Shown: positions 26,920-36,861, counted from the stretch's first letter. The stretch: 64,000 nucleotides of DNA from Aquitalea aquatilis (GCF_005155025.1 NZ_CP039731.1:558001-622000), one strand, 5' to 3'. Translations and numbers: made by a program. Notes: generated from the letters alone by a model not told the origin.

Positions 26920-29900
26920 TCAACACAACAAGCCATCCAGCTCGGCAAGTAAAGCCTGTGCTGGCTGATCATTCCAGATGCCCATGCCGGCCATCCCCAT
27001 GCCACGCAGGTAGAGGTAGCGCACGCCACCAAAGCAGGTGAAAAAATCACGCCCGCGTGCACTGAAATAGCGTCGCAGCGCCACGCAGTAAATCAGGTAT
27101 TGCAGATAGTAGTGCTCGCGCGCCACCGACTGCAGCAAGCACTCGGGAGCATAGTCCATGGCCTGCTCACCCAAGTGGTTGGATTTGTAGTCCACCAGAT
27201 ACACCAGGCCGTTGGCCTCGAACACCAGATCGACAAAGCCCTTGAGATAACCGCGCACCGTGCGGAAATCCAGCCCGGCAGCAGCTGTGCGCAGTGGCTG
27301 GGCCAGGCCGTTGGCCGGATCGCTCAGTACGCGGCGCAAGGCGGCCACATCCAGCTGGCGCACTGGCAGGGTGAATTCCATTTCCACCAGCTTACGCCCG
27401 GCCGGCACGCCGGCCAGCCTCACACCGGGGGCCAGCTCGGCATCCAGCGTCTGGCGCAGTAGCTGCATGGCCCCCGGCTGCCAGCTATCGGCAAAACCGT
27501 GGCGACGCAGCTGCTGTGCCACCACCGGCTGCAACTGGGCATCGCTCATGCCGAAATCGATGTTTTCAAACATGGCATGCAGGCAGGTACCGGCACGCGC
27601 GCCACGAGGAAAGGCAAACGGGCTGTCGATTGCCAGCAGCTCGCCGCCCTCTGCCGGCAATACCGGCAGGCCGCCGTCGTGGTCTGGCCGTTCGTTGGCC
27701 TTGCTGCTGCGGCCATGGGTAAGCGAGGTAAAGCTGGCTACCCGCCATGGGCTGTAAACCGGCCGCTGGAACAGGCGCGCACTATAGTCCTGCCGCGCGT
27801 CCTGCGCCAGAGGCAAGGGATTCAGCCCGCACTCCAGCTGGCGCAGATGCAAGGCCGCCGGCAAACGGCTGGCCAGCCCGGCCAGTTGCTGCTCCAGCAT
27901 GGCCGGGCTGAATTCCAGCTCGCGCAGGCTGGCCAGATCCGGGCAGTCCACAGCATGCAGCAGCCAGGACAGCGCCGCCGTCTGCATGTCCTTGACCCAA
28001 CCCCAGGCCAGATACTGGCGGTGCTGGGCGCGGGTCAGTGCCACGTACAGCAGGCGCAGCTTTTCGGCCAGCATTTCGCTGCCAGCCTGCTGGCGCACGG
28101 CGGCATCGGCCAGCACGTCCGGGCTGAGCATGGCCTGCCCGGCTTCGCGGTAGCGCCAGAAGCTGGTATTGCGCCGCTCCAGTGCGCCATCCCACAGATA
28201 GGGACAGAACACGATGGGGTATTGCAGCCCCTTGGAGGTATGGATGGTGACGATCTTCACCAGCGCGGCATCGCTTTCCAGCCGCAGCATGGCTTCCTCA
28301 CCGCCAGACGGGCTGGCCACCCTGCCCTCCAGCCAGGCCAATAAGGGGGCCATGCCGTGACGGCTGTCGCTTTCGCTTTCGCTTTGCAATAGCTCGGCCA
28401 GATGCGACAGATTGGTCAGCCGCCGCTCGCCATCGGGCAGGGGCAACAGGCGCAGCGGCAGTTGCTCGCGTGCCAGGAAATGCCGCCAGGCGCTCATGAA
28501 GCCCTGCTCCAGCCAGCGCTGGTGGTCGGCGGCATTGGCCAGCAGCCGCGCTTCCCACTGTGTCTCATCTTCCACTTCGGCCAGCAGGCGGGCGGCATCC
28601 AGCCCGTACAGCTCGGTCACTAGCGCAGCACGCAGCCGGCTTTCGCTGGCCGGTTCGGCCCAGGCGCGCAACAGGGCCAGCAGCTCGGCTGCCTCATGGC
28701 TGGCAAACACGCTTTCCTGGGTGAGCGCCACGCTGGCCACGCCACGCTCGGCCAGGGCCTGGCGCATCTGTTCGCCCTGACGGTGGGTGGACACCAGCAC
28801 GGCAATGTCGCCACCACGCAGGGGCCGGCGCTGGCCGCCCTTATTGATGGCAGCCTGGTCCTGCCCGGCCAGCGTCAGCAAGCGGGCGATTTCATGGGCG
28901 CAGCCCTGTGCGCTGGCGCGGGCGGCGCTGTCCTTGTTCTGCGGCTTGTCGCCCTCGGGCGGCTGCCACAGCACGGTAAAGGCCGCGTCCTCGTCCGCCA
29001 CTTCCAGCACGGCACCGGAGCTGGGCGCGGCGTGCACCGGCTGATAGCTGATGGCATCCAGCAAAAACGGCCGGGCGCGGCCAAACAGCTGGTTGACCAC
29101 CTCGACCAGCGGCACATCCGAGCGACGGTTGGTATCCAGCGAGTATTGCTGGGCGGCGGGCGCATCCTGCCGCGCATCCAGATAGGCAAAGATATCGGCA
29201 CCGCGAAAGCTGTAAATCGCCTGTTTGGGGTCGCCCACCAGAAATAGCGGCCGGCCCTGCAGGGCAAAACAACTGCGGAAGATGTCGTACTGGATGGGGT
29301 CGGTATCCTGGAATTCGTCGATCAGCGCCACGCGGAAACTGCGCGCCACGGCGGCGGCCAGTTGCGCACCGCCATCGGCAGCGGCGAGGGCTGCGCCCAG
29401 TTCGGTGAGCAAATCGTCAAAACTGCGCACCCGCTCCTGGCTGCGGCGGCGAGCCAGTTCCTCGTTCACCCAGGCAATCAGTTCCAGCTTGAGCCCCGCC
29501 AGCGATAGCTGCAGCTGGGCCAGATAGCCATCCCAGGCGGCCAGCCAGTCGCCAATACGCTGGAACAGCAGATGCTCGGGCGCGACAAAGCCCTTTTTCA
29601 TGGCCTTGACCAGCGCCTCCGGCCTGAGCTTGTCCAGCCGTTTCAGCGCATCGCGGCCCAGGATGGGCAGGCTGTCCGGCTCGGCCAGCCATTGCTGCAG
29701 CTCGGCCATGCTGCTTTCCAGCTGTGCCCGGCTGTGGCTGGTGGCCTTGAAACCTTCGGTGGCCAGCAACAGATCAAAACCGCTCTGCAGCGTGACCGCA
29801 TCCGCCGCCAGTTGCTGCCAGCACCGCTCCAACTGTTGCAAAGCCTGCTGCAGATCGCGCTGCGCCGGCATCACCATCTGCAGATAGGGCTTGGCCAGCC

Positions 29901-30489
29901 AGGGGCGGATTTCCGCCAGCCAGCCATCCGGGGTTTCCCCCGCTTCGGCCAACACCTGTGACAGCAAGGGGCTGGTGACCACCCGCCGCCGCCAGAAATC
30001 ATCCACCACCTCCACCAGCAGGCGGTCGTCGTCGCTGACCAGCTCGGCGGCAAAGGTCTGACCGCTTTCGAAAGCGGCATCGGTCAGCACACGCTGGCAG
30101 AAACCATGAATGGTATAGATGGCCGCACCGTCAAAACCGGTAATGGCGGCCAGCAGGCGCTGTTCGGCCAGATCCCGCACTGCACCGGGGGCAAAACGCT
30201 GCGCCAGAGCCTGCAGGAAATCATTGCCCTCCTGCTTGCCCTGCAATACCTCGAGAAAATCGGTGAGCTGCTGGCGCAGGCGCTCGCGCAATTCAGCGGT
30301 GGCGGCCTTGGTGTAGGTCACCACCAGCAGGCTGTCGATGCCGGGCGGGGCTTCGCCGTTGACCTCTTCCAGCAACAGCCGCAGATACAGTGCAGCAATG
30401 GTCCAGGTCTTGCCGGTGCCGGCCGAGGCCTCGATCAGGTTGACCCCGGCCAGCGGGCATTCGAGTGCATTCAGTACCTGCAGGCTCAT
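26920..30489 (-). CDS. recB: exodeoxyribonuclease V beta subunit RecB
   Basis: RecB is the 3'-5' helicase and nuclease of RecBCD. The 1189-residue product begins MSLQVLNALECPLAGVNLIEASAGTGKTW (Walker A ASAGTGKT), has the Walker B DEFQDTDP, motif III GDPKQAIYSFRGAD, motif V TIHTSKGLQYPIVF, and the C-terminal nuclease signature VYLVDYKSNHLG. Its ATG overlaps the recC stop (ATGA), so recC and recB are coupled. The longer open frame to 30648 overlaps recC in another frame and was rejected. Confidence 0.96.
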   Translation of the reverse strand: MSLQVLNALECPLAGVNLIEASAGTGKTWTIAALYLRLLLEEVNGEAPPGIDSLLVVTYTKAATAELRERLRQQLTDFLEVLQGKQEGNDFLQALAQRFAPGAVRDLAEQRLLAAITGFDGAAIYTIHGFCQRVLTDAAFESGQTFAAELVSDDDRLLVEVVDDFWRRRVVTSPLLSQVLAEAGETPDGWLAEIRPWLAKPYLQMVMPAQRDLQQALQQLERCWQQLAADAVTLQSGFDLLLATEGFKATSHSRAQLESSMAELQQWLAEPDSLPILGRDALKRLDKLRPEALVKAMKKGFVAPEHLLFQRIGDWLAAWDGYLAQLQLSLAGLKLELIAWVNEELARRRSQERVRSFDDLLTELGAALAAADGGAQLAAAVARSFRVALIDEFQDTDPIQYDIFRSCFALQGRPLFLVGDPKQAIYSFRGADIFAYLDARQDAPAAQQYSLDTNRRSDVPLVEVVNQLFGRARPFLLDAISYQPVHAAPSSGAVLEVADEDAAFTVLWQPPEGDKPQNKDSAARASAQGCAHEIARLLTLAGQDQAAINKGGQRRPLRGGDIAVLVSTHRQGEQMRQALAERGVASVALTQESVFASHEAAELLALLRAWAEPASESRLRAALVTELYGLDAARLLAEVEDETQWEARLLANAADHQRWLEQGFMSAWRHFLAREQLPLRLLPLPDGERRLTNLSHLAELLQSESESDSRHGMAPLLAWLEGRVASPSGGEEAMLRLESDAALVKIVTIHTSKGLQYPIVFCPYLWDGALERRNTSFWRYREAGQAMLSPDVLADAAVRQQAGSEMLAEKLRLLYVALTRAQHRQYLAWGWVKDMQTAALSWLLHAVDCPDLASLRELEFSPAMLEQQLAGLASRLPAALHLRQLECGLNPLPLAQDARQDYSARLFQRPVYSPWRVASFTSLTHGRSSKANERPDHDGGLPVLPAEGGELLAIDSPFAFPRGARAGTCLHAMFENIDFGMSDAQLQPVVAQQLRRHGFADSWQPGAMQLLRQTLDAELAPGVRLAGVPAGRKLVEMEFTLPVRQLDVAALRRVLSDPANGLAQPLRTAAAGLDFRTVRGYLKGFVDLVFEANGLVYLVDYKSNHLGEQAMDYAPECLLQSVAREHYYLQYLIYCVALRRYFSARGRDFFTCFGGVRYLYLRGMGMAGMGIWNDQPAQALLAELDGLLC

Positions 30490-33400
30490 GCCTGGCCCCC
30501 CAGCCGCGCCAGTAGCGGCAATAACAGTGTTTCGGCCAATTGGGCAAACAGCGGGTCGGCCAGCGGGTCGAGGTGGCGGAACACCAGCTGGTTGACCGGC
30601 TCCTCGCATTGCGCAGCGGCAAAATCGCCGACAAAGCTGGGGTCCCATTTGTCCAGCGCCTTGGCCAGCGCCAGTTGCGGTGCGCTGTCCAGCTTGTACA
30701 GCTGCTCGGCATAGGCCCAGCTGGTGCGGCCAAAAAACGGCAAGGGCTGTTGCTGGCCCTGCTGCCAGCGCACCACCCAGGCCGAGAGCAGGGCCAGTGC
30801 GTCCGGCTCATCCTCCAGCCGCAGGTGGCCGCTGTCGTCATACAGCACTGACTGGCAGGCAATGCCGGCAGGACGCATGGCGCATAGCAAGAGGTGGGTC
30901 AGCCACCATTCCAGCCGCTCGGCGGCATTCATCTTGCCGATCACCAGCCGGATCTGCCCTTCGGCCCGTAGCCCGCCCAGTTCACCAGCCAGGGTCAGGC
31001 CATGCAGCTGGATATTCACCGGCTGCGGCGGCAGCGTGGCTTCGCTCAGTACTGCGGGCAGGCGGTATGCCAGCCGGGCGGCACTGGCACTTTCACTGCC
31101 AAGCCAGGCCTGGCCAAGCGCGGCAGGCGGCAGCAGGCCGGCCCCCGCCAGCCGCTGCTTGACCGGTGCCACCGGCTTGCCAGCCAGCATGCGCTCCACC
31201 AGCTGGCTGCGCAGGGTGCGGCTGGCGTCGCGATCCACGCTGAATGGCTCGCGCACTGGCAGCGCATCCTGCTGGCCTTGCAGACGAATGGCCAGACGCT
31301 CGGCCAACCAGGCCCGCGGCGGGTTTTTCCAGAAGCGGATGAAGTCATTGACATGCAGCACGCTGCTGCCCGGCAAGGGCGGCAGCTCGCTAGCAAAAGG
31401 CCGGGGCTGACTGGGCGGGGCCGCCAGCGCCTGGGCAAAGCTGGGCTCGAAACTGGCCAGCCGTGGTTCAACCCCGTCGTAGCAGCGCGGCGAAAACGGC
31501 TGCAGCGGGTGACGTAACAGCAGCTGCGCCGTGGCCGCATCACCACACATGGCTTTGAAGCAGTCCTGCAATTCGGCAAGCAGTGGCGAAGGCGGCAGCG
31601 ATTCGTTATTGCGTGCCGACAAGCCGACATAAGACAGATACAGGCGCTGGCGTGCCGACAGAATGGCTTCCAGAAACAGGTAGCGGTCGTCAAAGCGGCG
31701 CGAACGGTCACCCCGGCGCGGATGGCGTGCCACCAGATCAAAGCTGACCGGGCGCTCATCGCGCGGATAGGCACCGTCGTTCATGCCGATCAGGCACAGC
31801 ACGCGAAAGGGAATGGAGCGCATCGGCACCATGGCGCAGAAGGTGATGCCGCCGGACAGAAAACCCAGCGGCGAGGCCACGGTGAGCTTGCGCTGCAGCC
31901 AGTCGCGCAGCACGGCCAGGCTGAAGGGCTGGGCAAAGTCGGCCATCGCCGCATCGTCCACCAATTCTTGCAGGGCATCGCGCAATACTTCCAGCGCCAG
32001 TTCGCCGTCTTCGTCCACCGCGAACAGGCGGTCGGTGGCCAGCAACAGCCGTTCGGCCCAGTCGGCCGCAGCGACAGGCGTGGCCCAATCGCGGGCCAGT
32101 TCGTCCAACACGGCATAACAGCTGGCAAAGCGCGCCAGGGCTTCGCTCAGTTGGCCACTGGCACCGGCCTGCGGCAACAGCCCGCCGAACAGGCCGCTGT
32201 CATCACCAGCCATGGCTGGTGGCAGGATGCTGCCTAACAGCAGGCGGTCCAGCCCCCAGCGCCAGGTAAACAGCGGATCGGCCGGCAGGCCCAGCGCCGC
32301 CTTGTGCGCGGCATCGCGCCCCCAGCGGATACCACTGGCCCGCACCCAGTCCTGGATGAAGGGCAGGTCTTCCGCGGTCAGGCCAAAGCGCTGCAATAGC
32401 GCCGGGCTGTCGAGCAAGGCCAGTACCTGGTCGGCAGCAAAACGCGAATCCAGCAAGTGCAGCAGATTGCCGATGGCGGCCAGCAGCGGTTCTTCGCGCT
32501 CCACGCGGCGGTCGGCAATGGCATAAGGCAGATTGGGCGCATCATCGCGCTGGCCGAATACCGCATCAATATAAGGAGCGTAACTGTTGATGTCCGGCGT
32601 CAGCACCACGATGTCGGCCGCGCTGAGCGTGGGATCGTCCGCCAGCATGGCCAGCAGCCGGTCTTTCAGCACCTCCAGTTCGCGCATGGCACCGTGGGTG
32701 GCATGCAGCTCGATGGAGGCATCGTCGGGGCTCAGCCACTGGCCATCATGGCCGGGCATGTCCAGTTGCAGGATATCGCGCTGCAGGCGAGCCAGCAGGC
32801 TGTCGCCCGTGGCCTCGGCAAACAGCGGGCGGGCATCCAGCTCGGCATCGGCGGCAATCAGTTCGAAAAAGTCACGTCCCTGCTTGCCCAGCGAGGCCAG
32901 CAGCGGGTGGCCTTCGGTGGCGAACAGGTCGCCCTTTTCCCGCAGCTTGAGCTTGCGGCGGGTATCGACGATATCGCCCCAGTAGGCCTCACAGGGATTG
33001 AGGGTGAACAGGCAGACATCGGTCAGCTCGGACAGGCGCTTGATCAGCGCCAGATACATCGGTGCCAGGCTGGCAATGCCAAACAGGGTAATGCGCTCCG
33101 GCAGATGCTCCGGTCGCAGCTCGGCAAAGAATTCGTCCAGCATGCGCACGCGGTGGCGGCCGGGGTCCTGCACGGCCAGCTGCTGCCACAGTGCAGCCTG
33201 CCATGCCTCGTCCTCGCCCAGATCCAGCCGCTCGCCGCGCTCCCAGGCACGAATCCAGTCCGGGCGGAATACCAGGTATTGGTCAAAGATGTCGGCTACT
33301 TTGCCGGCCAGCTCGAAAGCAGCCGTCTCGCCACCAGCGGCATAGCGCTGCAAGGGCGCAAATACTTCGCCTTCCAGCACGGGCAACAGCTGCAGCAAGC

Positions 33401-33680
33401 GCCAGCTGAGCACCTCGGGAGTAAACGAGGATTTGCGCGGCAACTCCGGCATGACTTTCTGCATCAGCCGCCAGGCAAAGGCTGCCGGCAGCACAAAATC
33501 GATATTGGCGGCAATGCCACACTGCTGCGCCAGATCCAGCGTCATCCAGCGCCCCATGCCTCGGCTCTGTACGATCACCGTTTCGGCGGCAAAGGGGTTG
33601 GACAGCGGCTGCGCCTGCAACATGGCGGCATACAGCTGACCCAATTGCTCCAGACGATTGGACTGATAGAGAAAAAGCAT
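30486..33680 (-). CDS. recC: exodeoxyribonuclease V gamma subunit RecC
   Basis: RecC recognises Chi and splits the DNA duplex in the RecBCD complex. The 1064-residue product starts MLFLYQSNRLEQLGQLYAAML and has the inactive helicase-like layout, with SRGMGRWMTL near the N-terminus and FCAMVPMRSIPFRVLCLIGMND in the second half, both typical of RecC. It is the first gene of the recombination operon and is divergent from the SirB2 gene. Confidence 0.95.
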   Translation of the reverse strand: MLFLYQSNRLEQLGQLYAAMLQAQPLSNPFAAETVIVQSRGMGRWMTLDLAQQCGIAANIDFVLPAAFAWRLMQKVMPELPRKSSFTPEVLSWRLLQLLPVLEGEVFAPLQRYAAGGETAAFELAGKVADIFDQYLVFRPDWIRAWERGERLDLGEDEAWQAALWQQLAVQDPGRHRVRMLDEFFAELRPEHLPERITLFGIASLAPMYLALIKRLSELTDVCLFTLNPCEAYWGDIVDTRRKLKLREKGDLFATEGHPLLASLGKQGRDFFELIAADAELDARPLFAEATGDSLLARLQRDILQLDMPGHDGQWLSPDDASIELHATHGAMRELEVLKDRLLAMLADDPTLSAADIVVLTPDINSYAPYIDAVFGQRDDAPNLPYAIADRRVEREEPLLAAIGNLLHLLDSRFAADQVLALLDSPALLQRFGLTAEDLPFIQDWVRASGIRWGRDAAHKAALGLPADPLFTWRWGLDRLLLGSILPPAMAGDDSGLFGGLLPQAGASGQLSEALARFASCYAVLDELARDWATPVAAADWAERLLLATDRLFAVDEDGELALEVLRDALQELVDDAAMADFAQPFSLAVLRDWLQRKLTVASPLGFLSGGITFCAMVPMRSIPFRVLCLIGMNDGAYPRDERPVSFDLVARHPRRGDRSRRFDDRYLFLEAILSARQRLYLSYVGLSARNNESLPPSPLLAELQDCFKAMCGDAATAQLLLRHPLQPFSPRCYDGVEPRLASFEPSFAQALAAPPSQPRPFASELPPLPGSSVLHVNDFIRFWKNPPRAWLAERLAIRLQGQQDALPVREPFSVDRDASRTLRSQLVERMLAGKPVAPVKQRLAGAGLLPPAALGQAWLGSESASAARLAYRLPAVLSEATLPPQPVNIQLHGLTLAGELGGLRAEGQIRLVIGKMNAAERLEWWLTHLLLCAMRPAGIACQSVLYDDSGHLRLEDEPDALALLSAWVVRWQQGQQQPLPFFGRTSWAYAEQLYKLDSAPQLALAKALDKWDPSFVGDFAAAQCEEPVNQLVFRHLDPLADPLFAQLAETLLLPLLARLGGQA

Positions 33681-33773
33681 GGCGGGAACACGGCTAAAAG
33701 CAAGGATGTCAGTGTACCATCAGCCTTTGGCCGCCATCACGCGATGCCCAAGGCATAACATTCAGGAATCCGC

Positions 33774-34157
33774 ATGTATCCCTATCTGATCATCAAGCAT
33801 GCCCACATGGGCCTGGCCTATCTCACCATTTTGCTGTTTGCCGTGCGCGGCGGGCTGATGCTGGCGGATCGACAGCGCATTCTGGCGCTCAAACCCTTGC
33901 GCATCCTGCCGCATGTCATCGACACCTTGCTGCTGGCGCTGGGGGTGACACTGGTGGTGATGGGTGGCTGGCCAGTGCTGCAAAGCCCGTGGCTGCTAGC
34001 CAAAATCGGCGGCCTGCTGGCCTATGTGCTGCTGGGCACCATCGCCCTCAAGCGTGGCCGCACCAAGCAGATACGCAGCATGGCCCTGCTGGCCGCCCTG
34101 CTGGTGGTGGGTTATATCGTGCTGGTAGCCAAAACCAAGCTGGTACTGCCGCTGTAA
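33774..34157 (+). CDS. SirB2 family membrane protein
   Basis: The 127-residue protein has four predicted transmembrane helices and begins MYPYLIIKHAHMGLAYLTI, the usual SirB2 N-terminus (KxxH...). SirB was named for an effect on Salmonella invasion gene expression, but the molecular function of the family is not known. The stop TAA coincides with the left end of a dispersed repeat (34155-34270). Confidence 0.85.
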   Translation: MYPYLIIKHAHMGLAYLTILLFAVRGGLMLADRQRILALKPLRILPHVIDTLLLALGVTLVVMGGWPVLQSPWLLAKIGGLLAYVLLGTIALKRGRTKQIRSMALLAALLVVGYIVLVAKTKLVLPL

Positions 34158-34270
34158 GAGCAGCGAACAAAAACCCTGTTGCGGCCTTGCGCCTGCTTGC
34201 CGTGCTGCTTGTATTGTCTGCGCTGGCGCACCTTGCCTTAGGGGCGCTACGCTATTTTGTTCGCCGCTGC
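34155..34270. repeat. dispersed inverted-end repeat, copy A
   Basis: About 113 bp. The left end TAAGAGCAGCGAACAAAA pairs with the right end TTTTGTTCGCCGCTGC. The core shares TTGCGCCTGCTTGCCG and CTGTCTGCG...GCCTTG-like blocks with copies at 45691-45802 and 49838-49952. The first three bases are the stop codon of the SirB2 gene. Relative to copy C, the end pair CTAAC/GTTAG is changed to CGAAC/GTTCG on both sides. Confidence 0.8.
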
Positions 34271-34345
34271 TGGCAGCTGGCCAATATTGGGGGATGGCCT
34301 GCGCCATCCAGGCCACTCCCTTTCCCCCACACCACTCCCCACCCC

Positions 34346-34387
34346 TTGACCCAGAACAAGTCCCGCGCCACAGCGCTCTGCTACTGT
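34346..34387 (+). promoter_or_regulatory. FNR/ANR-like class II promoter of ubiUVT
   Basis: TTGAC-CCAG-AACAA (34346-34359) matches the FNR box TTGAT-N4-ATCAA at 8 of 10 positions. A TACTGT -10 candidate lies at 34382-34387, which puts the box centre 32 bp upstream of the -10 centre, the spacing of class II FNR promoters (-41.5). The ubiU start is at 34420. Confidence 0.45.
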
Positions 34388-34419
34388 CTGGCGGTTTCAA
34401 TCGCTGACACCAAGCCATC

Positions 34420-35436
34420 ATGCCTGCCACACGACCTCTGCCGGAGCTGGTTTGCCCGGCGGGCAGTCTGCCCGCCCTCAAGGCCGCCGTGGACAACGGT
34501 GCCGACACCGTCTACCTCGGCCTGAAAAACGACACCAATGCCCGCAACTTTGCCGGGCTGAACTTTGACGACCGCACCGCGCGCGAGGGCATACGCTATG
34601 CCCATCAGCATGAGCGCAAGGTCTTGCTGGCCATCAACACCTATGCCCAGGGCGGCGATATCAGCCGCTGGCATCGTGCCATCGACGAAGGTGCTGATCT
34701 GGGCGTGGACGCCATCATCCTGGCCGATATCGGCCTGATGGAATATGCCCGCCGCCGCTACCCCCAGCTGCGCCTGCACATGTCGGTGCAAAGCTCGGCC
34801 ACCAATTACGAAGCCATCAATCTGGCGCAAGAGCTGTTCGATATCCGCCGCGCCGTGCTGCCACGGGTGCTGACGCTGGATCAGGTGAAACAGGTCATCG
34901 ACCACACCCAGGTGGAAATCGAAGTATTTGGCTTCGGCAGCCTGTGCGTGATGGTGGAAGGCCGCTGCCTGCTGTCCAGCTATGCCACCGGCGAATCGCC
35001 CAATAGCCACGGCGTCTGCTCCCCGGCCAAATTCGTGCGCTGGGAACACGGCAGCCAGGCGCTGGGGGCCCGGCTGAACGGCATCCTGATCGACGAATAC
35101 CAGCAGGGCGAACCGGCAGGCTACCCTACGCTGTGCAAGGGGCGCTTCGAAGTGGAAGGCGATACCTATTACGCGCTGGAAGAACCCACCAGCCTCAACG
35201 TGATGGCCATGCTGCCGCAAATCATCGATATCGGCGTGGCCGCCATCAAGGTGGAAGGCCGCCAGCGCAGCCCGGCCTATGTGGCACAAGTCACCCGCAC
35301 CCTGCGCGAAGCACTGGATGCGGCCGGACGCGAGCCGCAGCGTTTCTCGGTGAAACCGGGCTGGACCCAGGCATTGTCCAAGCTGGCAGAAGGCCAGCAA
35401 CAGACCCTGGGTGCCTATAACCGGCCATGGAAATGA
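34420..35436 (+). CDS. ubiU: O2-independent ubiquinone biosynthesis protein UbiU (U32 family)
   Basis: UbiU, with UbiV, hydroxylates the ubiquinone ring without oxygen. The 338-residue U32 protein keeps four cysteines with the exact spacing of the E. coli [4Fe-4S] ligands: Cys176, Cys183, Cys200 and Cys239 (gaps 7, 17, 39). It begins PELVCPAGSLPALKAAV, the U32 N-terminal strand. It is followed by ubiV after 55 bp and then ubiT, the complete anaerobic set. A repeat copy and an FNR-like promoter lie upstream. Confidence 0.95.
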   Translation: MPATRPLPELVCPAGSLPALKAAVDNGADTVYLGLKNDTNARNFAGLNFDDRTAREGIRYAHQHERKVLLAINTYAQGGDISRWHRAIDEGADLGVDAIILADIGLMEYARRRYPQLRLHMSVQSSATNYEAINLAQELFDIRRAVLPRVLTLDQVKQVIDHTQVEIEVFGFGSLCVMVEGRCLLSSYATGESPNSHGVCSPAKFVRWEHGSQALGARLNGILIDEYQQGEPAGYPTLCKGRFEVEGDTYYALEEPTSLNVMAMLPQIIDIGVAAIKVEGRQRSPAYVAQVTRTLREALDAAGREPQRFSVKPGWTQALSKLAEGQQQTLGAYNRPWK

Positions 35437-35491
35437 ATGACAGCGTGCCGGCAGGCTCGCACGCCATGCCGGCCCAACAAGCAGGGCTGAT

Positions 35492-36418
35492 ATGAATACA
35501 TTGCAACTGACGCTGGGGCCGGTACTGTTTTACTGGTCGCGCGACGATATCCTGCGGTTTTACAGCGAAGCCGCCGACTGGCCGCTGGAAACCATCTATC
35601 TGGGCGAAGCCGTCTGCTCGCGCCGCCAGCAACTGCGCGGCCAGGACTGGATCGCCCTGGGTAAGGAACTGGCCGAAAGCGGCCGCCAGGTGGTGTTGTC
35701 CAGCCTGGCACTGATCGAGAGCGAATCCGACCTGCGCCGCCTGCGCAAGCTGGTGGAAAACGGCGACTTGCAGCTGGAAGCCAACGACCTGGGCGCGGCC
35801 CGGCTGGCGCAGCAGCAAGGCCGACCCTTTGTGGCGGGTCATCACCTGAATATCTACAACGCCGACACCCTGGCCCTGCTGCAGTCGCTGGGCGCACGGC
35901 GCTGGATTCCGCCAGTGGAAATGGACCGTGACACGCTGGCCGCCGTGCTGCAGCAGGTTTCCAGCAAAGGCTTGAATATCGAAACCGAGCTGTTCGCCTG
36001 GGGCCGCCTGCCACTGGCGCTATCTGCCCGCTGCTTTACCGCACGTCACTACAATCTGTCCAAGGACGATTGCCAGTTCCGCTGCCTGGAACATCCGGAC
36101 GGGCTGCGGCTGAATACCCGCGAGCAGCAGGCCTTCCTCACCATCAACGGCATCCAGACCATGTCGGACGGCTGCCACTCCTTGCTGCCGCACCTGGCCG
36201 ACATTGCCGCCATGGGCGTGAAAGCGGTACGCATCAGCCCGCAGTGGCAGCACACCGAGCACGTGGTCGCCGGCTACCAGCAAGCCATCCAGGCCCTGAA
36301 CAGCCCGCTGCGCCCCGACATCGACCTAGCGCCCTACGCCGACAGCCGCCTGGTGGATGGCTACTGGCGTGGCGAAGCCGGCATTGCCGCCATTGGAGAA
36401 GCCCATGCGCATTCCTGA
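35492..36418 (+). CDS. ubiV: O2-independent ubiquinone biosynthesis protein UbiV (U32 family)
   Basis: UbiV is the partner of UbiU in anaerobic ring hydroxylation. The 308-residue protein has Cys42 near the N-terminus and the cluster C-x12-C-x3-C (ARCFTARHYN...CQFRC), the same spacing as the four Fe-S ligands of E. coli UbiV. Its 3' end overlaps ubiT by 14 bp, which implies translational coupling. Confidence 0.95.
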   Translation: MNTLQLTLGPVLFYWSRDDILRFYSEAADWPLETIYLGEAVCSRRQQLRGQDWIALGKELAESGRQVVLSSLALIESESDLRRLRKLVENGDLQLEANDLGAARLAQQQGRPFVAGHHLNIYNADTLALLQSLGARRWIPPVEMDRDTLAAVLQQVSSKGLNIETELFAWGRLPLALSARCFTARHYNLSKDDCQFRCLEHPDGLRLNTREQQAFLTINGIQTMSDGCHSLLPHLADIAAMGVKAVRISPQWQHTEHVVAGYQQAIQALNSPLRPDIDLAPYADSRLVDGYWRGEAGIAAIGEAHAHS

Positions 36419-36839
36419 ACTGACCCTGCCCGCCACCATGGCCAGCCTGCTGGGCCGGCTGCCCGCCACCCCGCCCTGCTGGGCGCTGGTCACCACGCTG
36501 AATCAATTGAAAAAACGCGACATCCTGCCGGCCGACATGAGTTTGCTGGCCGGACACAGCTTTGAAGTACACGTGCAGGATGCCGGCATGCGGCTGGGAT
36601 TTTCTGCCGACGAGGAAAAGTTCAAGGTAGCCAGCGTCGGCGATACGCCAGACCTGCGGCTGTCGGCCAATCTGGCGGACTTTGCCCGCATGATGCTGCG
36701 CGAGGAAGACCCGGACACCCTGTTTTTTAATCGCAAGCTGATCATCGAAGGCGATACCGAACTGGGCCTGATCGTGAAAAACCTGCTGGACAGCGTGGAC
36801 TGGAGCAGCACCCCGCTGCAGCGTTTCATGGCCGTATAA
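36405..36839 (+). CDS. ubiT: ubiquinone biosynthesis accessory factor UbiT (SCP2 domain)
   Basis: UbiT is the SCP2-domain lipid-binding factor that replaces UbiJ when ubiquinone is made without oxygen. The 144-residue product has the SCP2 fold from about residue 40 to 130 (FEVHVQDAGMRLGF, LRLSANLADFARMM, FFNRKLIIEGDTELGL). The start at 36405 lies inside the 3' end of ubiV; a longer frame to 36357 would overlap more and lacks family similarity. A hairpin terminator follows. Confidence 0.93.
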   Translation: MRIPELTLPATMASLLGRLPATPPCWALVTTLNQLKKRDILPADMSLLAGHSFEVHVQDAGMRLGFSADEEKFKVASVGDTPDLRLSANLADFARMMLREEDPDTLFFNRKLIIEGDTELGLIVKNLLDSVDWSSTPLQRFMAV

Positions 36840-36861
36840 ACCAGCAGCAAGCCAGCACGCA

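Noticed and set aside
32457-33758. A 433-codon plus-strand frame
   Set aside because: Antisense shadow of recC; His/Gln-rich composition typical of such shadows.
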